Source: Alphaproteobacteria bacterium (GTDB taxonomy: Bacteria; Pseudomonadota; Alphaproteobacteria; Caulobacterales; Maricaulaceae). From it: a stretch of DNA of 64,000 nt. This document shows, in pieces, positions 57,520 to 64,000 of the stretch. A program made the translations under genes and the position numbers. Location: the NCBI GenBank assembly GCA_016124675.1, contig WGNG01000011.1, forward strand, positions 1 through 64,000. Reading direction: 5' to 3'. The stretch's first letter is position 1. The number at the start of each line of letters is the position of its first letter. A model generated the notes under the pieces. It did not search any database. It was not told where the DNA came from and saw nothing but the letters and a program-made list of their open reading frames with translations.

Positions 57520-59355
57520 ATGACAAAACCCATCCAGTCTTTCGACGTCAAAGGCGGCCCGCATCTGGGCCGCGACCACCTGCCCCGGCTGCGCGGCGTG
57601 CTCAAGGCCGCCGGGCTCGACGGCTTCATCATCCCCCATGAGGATGAGTACAATAACGAGTATCTGCCCGCGAACGCCGAGCGCCTGGCCTGGGCGACCG
57701 GCTTCACCGGCTCGGCCGGCGCAGCGGTGGTGCTCACGCACAAGGCCGCCGTGTTCATTGACGGGCGCTATACCGAACAGGTCAAGGCGCAGGTCGATGG
57801 CGTCCTGTTCGAGTATGCCGACCTGATGGAGCCCGGCCCGGACGGCTGGCTGAAGGCGAACGCGCCGCGCGGCGCGCGCGTCGGCTATGATCCGCGCCTG
57901 CATGCGCCCGACGCCCTGGCCCGCCTTGAAGACGGCGCGCGCGCCGCCGGGGCTGAGCTGGTCGCCGTGGACGCCAATCCCATCGACGCCGCCTGGCAGA
58001 ACCGGCCCGCAGCGCCATCCGCCGCGGTCGTCCCGCACCCTGAGAGGTTTTCGGGCGAGGATCACGGCGCCAAGCGCCGGCGCATCGGGCAGGACATCGC
58101 CGCCAATGGCGCGGACGCCGCCGTGATCACCAGTCCGCCCTCCATCGCCTGGCTGTTCAATATCCGCGGCGGCGACGTCGCCTGCTCGCCCCTGCCGCTG
58201 GCGTCAGCCATTCTCGACGGGGACGGGCGCGCCACCCTCTTCATCGATGAAGCCAAGCTCACCGCCCCCGCCCGCGCGCATCTTGGCAATGAAGTCGCCG
58301 TGCGCCCCGAAAGCGAGCTGGGCGAGGCGCTGAAAGCGCTGTCGGGCAGGACGGTGCGCGTCGATCCGGCCGGCACGTCGGTCTGGGTGTTCCAGACGCT
58401 GGAGGGCGCCGGCGCGCGCATCCAGCGCAAGACCGATCCGGTCCTCCTGCCCAAGGCCTGCAAGAACGAGGTCGAGATCGAAGGCGCGCGTCAGGCCCAT
58501 ATCCGCGACGGCGAGGCTCTCGCGCGTTTCCTGCACTGGCTCGATACCGAAGCCCAGTCGGGCCATGTTGACGAGATCGAGGCGGCGCTGAAGCTGGAAA
58601 GTTTCCGCACCGCCCTGCCCGAACTGAAGGACCTGTCTTTCGAGACCATCTCGGCGGCCGGTCCCAACGGCGCCTTCCCGCACTACCGGGTCAATACCGC
58701 CTCCACGCTCAAGCTCACGCCGGGCTCGCTCTATCTGGTTGATTCCGGCGGCCAGTATCCCGACGGCACCACCGACGTGACGCGCACCGTGCCCATCGGC
58801 CAGCCGACCGCCCGGATGCGGCGCCATTTCACCCTGGTGCTCAAGGGGCATATCGCCCTGTCGGCGATCCGCTTCCCCGCCGGCACGCCGGGCGCGGCGC
58901 TGGATGTGCTGGCGCGCGCGGCGCTTTGGATGGCCGGGCATGATTACGATCATGGCACCGGCCATGGCGTGGGCAGCTATCTGGGCGTCCATGAAGGCCC
59001 GCAACGCATCGCCAAGGCGGGCAACGCCGTCCCCCTCAAACCCGGCATGATCGTCTCCAACGAGCCGGGCTATTACCAGGTCGGCGCCTATGGCATCCGG
59101 ATCGAGAACCTCCAGGTGGTCACGCCTGCCTCGCCCATCGAGAATGGCGACCGGGCGATGCTGGGCTTTGAAACCCTCACCATGGCGCCCATTCATCGCG
59201 GCCTTATCGACTCCGCGCTGCTGACGCCGGACGAGACGGTCTGGCTGGACGCCTACCACGCCGAAGTGCGCAGGCGCGTCCTGCCCCGGCTGGACGGCGA
59301 GGCGGCGGCCTGGCTCATCCGCGCGACCGAGCCCCTGCTCGGGGCGGCGCCATGA
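57520..59355 (+). CDS. Aminopeptidase P family protein (M24)
   Basis: 'GFIIPHEDEYNNEYLPANAERLAWATGFTGSAGAAVVL', 'LYLVDSGGQYPDGTTDVTRTV', 'HDYDHGTGHGVGSYLGVHEGPQRI', 'MIVSNEPGYYQVGAYGIRIENL'. Confidence 0.95.
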   Translation: MTKPIQSFDVKGGPHLGRDHLPRLRGVLKAAGLDGFIIPHEDEYNNEYLPANAERLAWATGFTGSAGAAVVLTHKAAVFIDGRYTEQVKAQVDGVLFEYADLMEPGPDGWLKANAPRGARVGYDPRLHAPDALARLEDGARAAGAELVAVDANPIDAAWQNRPAAPSAAVVPHPERFSGEDHGAKRRRIGQDIAANGADAAVITSPPSIAWLFNIRGGDVACSPLPLASAILDGDGRATLFIDEAKLTAPARAHLGNEVAVRPESELGEALKALSGRTVRVDPAGTSVWVFQTLEGAGARIQRKTDPVLLPKACKNEVEIEGARQAHIRDGEALARFLHWLDTEAQSGHVDEIEAALKLESFRTALPELKDLSFETISAAGPNGAFPHYRVNTASTLKLTPGSLYLVDSGGQYPDGTTDVTRTVPIGQPTARMRRHFTLVLKGHIALSAIRFPAGTPGAALDVLARAALWMAGHDYDHGTGHGVGSYLGVHEGPQRIAKAGNAVPLKPGMIVSNEPGYYQVGAYGIRIENLQVVTPASPIENGDRAMLGFETLTMAPIHRGLIDSALLTPDETVWLDAYHAEVRRRVLPRLDGEAAAWLIRATEPLLGAAP

Positions 59356-59888
59356 CGCCAGGCCTGGCGCGGGCTGCGGCGGCCGTTATCGCCGCGCTGG
59401 CGCTGTCAGCCTGCTTCTATTCGCACGAGGAGCTGATCGGCTTCTGGGGCGCCGACACGCCGCTGCAGGACGGGGTATGGGTGCACACGCCCACCCATCC
59501 CGACGGGACTGAATGGGGCGGCTTCACCTGGCGCGGCGAGCTGCGCGACCAGCGCCGCCGCTATGTCTCGCCCGACGCCAACTTCCCCCATCAGAACGCG
59601 CGCCTGCGCCGGCTGCACGAGGACATCTATCTCGCGCAAGTTCCCGGCGAGGCCGGCTATGGCTATGGCGTGCTGTTCGTCTATGCGGACGGCGCCATCG
59701 CGAGCTATCACATGCCCGACTGCAGCGCCCTCCATGACACCGCGCGCGAGGAGACGGGCGTAGAGCTGGAAGCCGAAGGCTATTGCCGCCTCACCTCGCT
59801 CGATCAGCTCGAAACGGTGATGCGCGCCTATCTCGATGCGCGCAAGGATGATCTCGTGATTGACGGCGTTTACCGGCGCGAGCGCTGA
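59352..59888 (+). CDS. Putative lipoprotein of unknown function
   Basis: Lipobox 'ALALSACFYS'; ATGA overlap with upstream M24 peptidase. Confidence 0.75.
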   Translation: MTPGLARAAAAVIAALALSACFYSHEELIGFWGADTPLQDGVWVHTPTHPDGTEWGGFTWRGELRDQRRRYVSPDANFPHQNARLRRLHEDIYLAQVPGEAGYGYGVLFVYADGAIASYHMPDCSALHDTAREETGVELEAEGYCRLTSLDQLETVMRAYLDARKDDLVIDGVYRRER

Positions 59889-59912
59889 CGTCGGCGCCGC
59901 ACGCGTGTGCGC

Positions 59913-60257
59913 TCAGGCGGCTTCAGGCGCGCGAATCGGGCGCGCGCGCACCTTCACCCGGGCGCGGTCGCCCGTGGTCTTCTCCACATGCAGGCGCTCG
60001 ATCCGGCTGCCGTCACGGAACACCACGCCACTCAGGCTGTCCAGCACGGCTTTGGCGACCTGGTCGACGTCATGGGCAGGCGCGTCGGCCGCGCGTTCAA
60101 TCTCCACCACGATCTCGAAGGCGCCCTCGCGCGGGCGCTTGAACTCCGACGCGAAGAACGCCCCGATCAGCGTGTTGAAGCGATCGGAACCGGCGGTGAC
60201 TGCATCCACGCGCAGATTGAGCGATCCCTTGCTGGCGGCGGCGTGCATCTGGCTCAT
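59913..60257 (-). CDS. RusA-like (Holliday junction resolvase fold) protein
   Basis: 'PAHDVDQVAKAVLDSLSGVVFRDGSRIERLHVEKTTGDRARVKVRARP' resembles the RusA D-x-D-N-x-x-K-x-x-L-D...F-x-D-D-x-x-I core. Confidence 0.6.
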   Translation of the reverse strand: MSQMHAAASKGSLNLRVDAVTAGSDRFNTLIGAFFASEFKRPREGAFEIVVEIERAADAPAHDVDQVAKAVLDSLSGVVFRDGSRIERLHVEKTTGDRARVKVRARPIRAPEAA

Positions 60258-60378
60258 CCTCCTGTCGGCGCGGTCATCACCGGCTTGATCTGTCAGGGCC
60301 GGGTGCTACACGTCCGACTCGTCCGACACCCCCATTGTCCGCCTGCGGACCTGATCAAGCAAGACCGGAGCGAGCCCG

Positions 60379-61770
60379 ATGACCGACATGCGCACAGAGA
60401 CAGACTCCTTCGGCCCGCTGGACGTTCCCGCCGACAAGCTGTGGGGGGCGCAGACCGCCCGCTCGCTGATCAATTTCCGCATTGGCGGCCAGACCCAGCC
60501 CCTGCCGCTGGTGCGCGCGCTGGGCGTGGTCAAGCATTGCGCGGCGAAAGCCAACATGGCGCTGGACAATCTGGAGCCGCGCCTGGGCGGCGCCATCGCC
60601 GCCGCCGCGCTGGAAGTCGCGGACGGCAAGCTTGATGATCATTTCCCGCTGGTGGTCTGGCAGACCGGTTCGGGCACCCAGTCGAACATGAACGCCAACG
60701 AGGTCATCGCCAACCGCGCCATCCAGATTCTTGGCGGCGTGGTGGGCTCCAAGGACCCCGTCCACCCCAATGACCATGTGAACCGGTCGCAGTCGTCCAA
60801 TGACGTCTTCCCCACCGCCATGCATATCGCCACGGCGCAGGTGTTCGTGCGCGATCTCGTGCCGGCGCTGACCACGCTCCACGCGGCGCTGGACGCCAAG
60901 GCCGAGGCGTTCAGGGACATCATCAAGATCGGGCGCACCCACCTCATGGACGCCACGCCCCTGACCCTGGGTCAGGAGTTTTCCGGCTATGCCCACATGG
61001 TCAAAAACGCCATCCGCCGGGTCGAGGCGGCGCTGCCCGCGCTCTATGAGCTCGCCCAGGGCGGTACGGCGGTGGGCACCGGCCTCAACGCCAAGCCGGG
61101 CTTCGACGTGGCCTTCGCCATGGAAGCCGCCGCGCTCACCGGCCTGCCGTTTGTGACCGCGCCCAACAAGTTCGAGGCGCTGGCCTCCAAGGACGCCATG
61201 GTCGAGGCCCATGGCGCGCTGAACTCGGCGGCTGTTGCGCTGTTCAAGATCGCCCAGGATATCCGCCTGTCCGGCTCCGGCCCGCGCTGCGGCATTGGCG
61301 AATTGAACCTGCCGGAAAACGAGCCGGGCTCGTCCATCATGCCCGGCAAGGTCAACCCCACCCAGGCCGAGGCCATGACCATGGTCTGCGCCCAGGTGAT
61401 GGGGAATAATGCCGGGGTCAGCTTCGCCGGCAGCCAGGGCCATTTCCAGCTCAACGTCTTCAAGCCCATGATCGCCTGGAACGTGCTGACCAGCGCCAAA
61501 CTCCTGGGCGACGCGGCGCTGAGCTTCACCGAGAACTGTGTGGCGGGGATCGAAGCCAATGAAACCCGCATCGCCGATCTGATGGAGCGCTCGCTCATGC
61601 TGGTCACGGCGCTGGCGCCCACGATCGGCTATGACAACGCCACCAAGGTCGCCAAGACCGCCCACAAGAACGGCACCACGCTGCGCGAGGAAGCCGTGAA
61701 GCTGGGCTTCGTGACGGCGGAGGAATTTGACAAGGTGGTGCGCCCGGAGACGATGCTGGGGCCGAAATAG
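60379..61770 (+). CDS. fumC: Class II fumarate hydratase
   Basis: '[18 protein letters not shown]', '[19 protein letters not shown]', '[23 protein letters not shown]', '[27 protein letters not shown]'. Confidence 0.97.
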   Translation: MTDMRTETDSFGPLDVPADKLWGAQTARSLINFRIGGQTQPLPLVRALGVVKHCAAKANMALDNLEPRLGGAIAAAALEVADGKLDDHFPLVVWQTGSGTQSNMNANEVIANRAIQILGGVVGSKDPVHPNDHVNRSQSSNDVFPTAMHIATAQVFVRDLVPALTTLHAALDAKAEAFRDIIKIGRTHLMDATPLTLGQEFSGYAHMVKNAIRRVEAALPALYELAQGGTAVGTGLNAKPGFDVAFAMEAAALTGLPFVTAPNKFEALASKDAMVEAHGALNSAAVALFKIAQDIRLSGSGPRCGIGELNLPENEPGSSIMPGKVNPTQAEAMTMVCAQVMGNNAGVSFAGSQGHFQLNVFKPMIAWNVLTSAKLLGDAALSFTENCVAGIEANETRIADLMERSLMLVTALAPTIGYDNATKVAKTAHKNGTTLREEAVKLGFVTAEEFDKVVRPETMLGPK

Positions 61771-61778
61771 CCCCGCCC

Positions 61779-61811
61779 AAAAAAATCCCCGGCGGGCGAA
61801 CCGCCGGGGAC
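61779..61811 (-). terminator. Terminator of the ammonium transporter gene
   Basis: Minus strand tccccggcggttcgcccgccgggga followed by ttttttt. Confidence 0.85.
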
Positions 61812-61841
61812 CAGTCAGGGAGGATCGGGTTGCGGGCGCCG

Positions 61842-63053
61842 TCAGGCGCTCTCGCCGTGCAGCGCGATGTCGAGGCCGGTGACCTCGTCCTCGGCGTCCA
61901 CACGCAGTGTCATGAAGCGCTCCAGCACCCACAGGATGATGAAGGTGGCGATGGCGCACCAGGCCGCTGCCGCCAGCGCGCCCCAGGTCTGGGTCCACAC
62001 GATCAGCCAATTGCCCTCCACCGCGCCGGCCTGGCCGCCCACCGCCGTTGCGGCGAACACGCCGGTCAGCACCGCGCCGGCAAACCCGCCAATGCCGTGC
62101 AGGCCGAACGCGTCCAGGCTGTCATCGTATCTGAGTTTGGCTTTCAGCAGGGTGACGCCCGCATAGGCCGCCGCCGCCGCCAGCGCGCCGATTACGAACG
62201 CCGCATAGGGCTCCACAAAGCCGGCCGCCGGGGTGATGCCCACCAGGCCCGCAATCGCGCCCGACGCCGCGCCCAGCACGCTGGGCTTGCCGCGCAAAAT
62301 CCACTCAAGCCCCGCCCAGGTCAGGGCCGCCGTTGCCGCCGCGATCTGGGTGACCAGCGCGGCATGGGCCGCCAGCGCATTGGCCTCCAGCGCCGAGCCG
62401 CCATTGAACCCGAACCAGCCCACCCACAACAGGCCCGCGCCGATCACGGTGAGGACGAGGTTGTGCGGCGGCGCGCCTTCCTTGGGCCAGCCCCGGCGCG
62501 GACCGAGCTTCAGCGCCAGGATCAGCCCCGCCACCCCCGAATTGATATGCACCACCGCCCCGCCCGCGAAATCCAATACGCCCGCCCCGCTCAGGAAGCC
62601 GCCGCCCCACACCCAGTGGGCGATGGGCGCGTAGACCACCAGAAGCCAGATCGGCACGAACGCCATCCAGGCTGAGAACCGCAGGCGTTCCGCCGCCGCC
62701 CCGGCGATGATCGCCACGGTGATGATCGCAAAGGTGAGCTGGAACAGGATGAAGACGCTTTCGGGCAGGCCCGCCTTCTCGCTGTCCACCGTCAGGCCCG
62801 ACAGGAAGAGCCGGTCAAACCCGCCAAACAGCGCACCGTCGCCTGCAAACGCGAAGGAATAGCCCGCGATGACCCAGGTGAGCGTCACCAGCGCCGCCGC
62901 GCCCAGGGACTGCATCAGCGTGGACAGGACATTGGTGCGCCGCACCATGCCGCCATAGAACAGCGCCAGCCCCGGCAGGGTCATCATCAGCACCAGGGCC
63001 GACGCGGTCAGGACCCACGCCACGTCTCCGCCTGCAAACGCCGTCTCGTCCAT
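61842..63053 (-). CDS. amtB: Ammonium transporter
   Basis: 'DVAWVLTASALVLMMTLPGLALFYGGMVRRTNVLSTLMQSLGAAALVTLTWVIAGYSFAF', 'DFAGGAVVHINSGVAGLILALKLGPRRGW', 'DDSLDAFGLHGIGGFAGAVLTGVFA'. Confidence 0.96.
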   Translation of the reverse strand: MDETAFAGGDVAWVLTASALVLMMTLPGLALFYGGMVRRTNVLSTLMQSLGAAALVTLTWVIAGYSFAFAGDGALFGGFDRLFLSGLTVDSEKAGLPESVFILFQLTFAIITVAIIAGAAAERLRFSAWMAFVPIWLLVVYAPIAHWVWGGGFLSGAGVLDFAGGAVVHINSGVAGLILALKLGPRRGWPKEGAPPHNLVLTVIGAGLLWVGWFGFNGGSALEANALAAHAALVTQIAAATAALTWAGLEWILRGKPSVLGAASGAIAGLVGITPAAGFVEPYAAFVIGALAAAAAYAGVTLLKAKLRYDDSLDAFGLHGIGGFAGAVLTGVFAATAVGGQAGAVEGNWLIVWTQTWGALAAAAWCAIATFIILWVLERFMTLRVDAEDEVTGLDIALHGESA

Positions 63054-63192
63054 CGCCTCGCTCCCCTTCGCGTGTGCAGCAAAGCGGAGCGCGTGTCGGG
63101 CGCTTTGTCAGCGCCGGGATCGATTTTTGACGCGGCGCGCCGGCGCGGCGCCCGCCTCTGGAGCGCTCGCGCACGCCTTTGAGGCGCCGGTG

Positions 63193-63591
63193 TCAGGCGC
63201 GGACCGGCTCGGCCTTGATGATCCGGTAGACCAGATCGTCCCCGTCAGCCTCGTGGATCGTAACGTAATCACCGACCCGCAGCTGGTGATCGCCCAGGCG
63301 GAAGAGCGGCTCGTCCGGTCCTTCATGCTCTTCGTCATAGCGGAAAAACCAGTTGGCGCCGCGATGGCTGAGCCAGCCGTCGGCGAACTCGGATCTGTCC
63401 GGTGAGAAGCGGATCACGATGCAGGCGTCCTTGTGCGCGCGCCACAGATCCACATCCAGCCTTCCGTCACGATCCAGCGGGGCGGTGATGATATAGCCGT
63501 GACGGTCATCGCCGTCGGGAAAGCCGGCCTCGGGATTGCGGCCAAGATGCAAGGTCAGCCGTGTCAATGGTGTCATGTCAGGTCTCCTCAA
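63193..63591 (-). CDS. Conserved hypothetical protein
   Basis: ORF 132 aa, 'GYIITAPLDRDGRLDVDLWRAHKDACIVIRFSPDRSEFADGWLSHRGANWFFRYDEEHEGPDEPLFRLGDHQLRVGDYVTIHEADGDDLVYRI'; coupled to universal stress gene. Confidence 0.75.
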   Translation of the reverse strand: MRRPDMTPLTRLTLHLGRNPEAGFPDGDDRHGYIITAPLDRDGRLDVDLWRAHKDACIVIRFSPDRSEFADGWLSHRGANWFFRYDEEHEGPDEPLFRLGDHQLRVGDYVTIHEADGDDLVYRIIKAEPVRA

Positions 63592-64000
63592 TGCGCGATC
63601 AGCAAGGACGGACCGTCCGTCGCGCTCAGCAGGGACCGCGTCACCCCGCCAAAGATGAACTGGGCGATGCGCGACTGGCCATAGGCGCCCGCCACCAGCA
63701 GGTCCGCCTGCGCCGCTGCGCCGATCAGCGCCGCGCCCAGCGGGCCGTCGGGCTTCACCTCCACCGTGCGCGCCTCGATCCCGCGCGGCCGCAGCCAGTT
63801 GGCCAGCCGGTTGGGCGCCGCTGCGGCGCGATCATTGAAGTCGAGATTCTTCGGGCTGTGCAGGATCGTGACCTCCACCCCTTGGGTGAAGAACGGTGTG
63901 GCGGCGAAGGCCGCGCGCGCCGCTTCCTTCGACCCGTCCCACGCCACGGCGATGGTTCGGGGCGCCAGCGCGCCGCGCCGGGGCACAAAGACCGGGCAGC
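63588..64000 (-). CDS. Universal stress protein (truncated by window edge)
   Basis: 'CPVFVPRRGALAPRTIAVAWDGSKEAARAAFAATPFF...DLLVAGAYGQSRIAQFIFGGVTRSLLSATDGPSLLIAH' resembles the C-terminal half of a two-domain UspA protein; the frame stays open to the window end. Confidence 0.85.
   Translation of the reverse strand, partial: CPVFVPRRGALAPRTIAVAWDGSKEAARAAFAATPFFTQGVEVTILHSPKNLDFNDRAAAAPNRLANWLRPRGIEARTVEVKPDGPLGAALIGAAAQADLLVAGAYGQSRIAQFIFGGVTRSLLSATDGPSLLIAH

Noticed and set aside
60355-62010. 551-aa minus-strand ORF opposite fumC
   Set aside because: Antisense shadow of fumC running across the amtB terminator.
1-64000. CRISPR arrays, rRNA operons, prophage or transposase genes
   Set aside because: No regularly spaced repeats with unique spacers, no rRNA motifs, and no integrase/transposase motifs recognised in any frame.

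Overview
GC-rich, gene-dense alphaproteobacterial chromosome segment. The gene content looks like a Maricaulales/Hyphomonadaceae-type organism, but that placement is an inference from protein style only. Most of the window is core metabolism: clpS-clpA, a long BCAA operon on the minus strand (ilvC-ilvB-ilvN-leuA-ilvE-leuC-leuD-leuB), a divergent plus-strand operon (fused aspartate kinase/homoserine dehydrogenase-thrB-thrC-ilvD), purQ-purL with a hicAB-like pair between them, a TonB/ExbB/ExbD cluster, sppA, lysS, an aminopeptidase P, fumC and an ammonium transporter, plus three tRNAs. The strongest signal outside the ORF track is the 23.5-24.3 kb intergenic region. It carries two back-to-back ribosome-mediated transcription attenuators: an ilv leader peptide (41 aa, ...[14 protein letters not shown]...) with a 9-bp hairpin and T6 on the minus strand, and a thr leader peptide (...STTTATTTITGG...) with a hairpin and T6 on the plus strand. 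The downstream thrA fusion appears to lack any ACT regulatory domain. Other notable structures are three copies of a ~160-bp cloverleaf-like palindromic repeat around two low-conservation genes at 0-4.3 kb, a hicA frameshift inside the purine operon, a PIN toxin paired with an unusual partner, and a tandem 16-bp operator array upstream of an XRE-regulator operon. No rRNA, CRISPR array, transposase or prophage was recognised.
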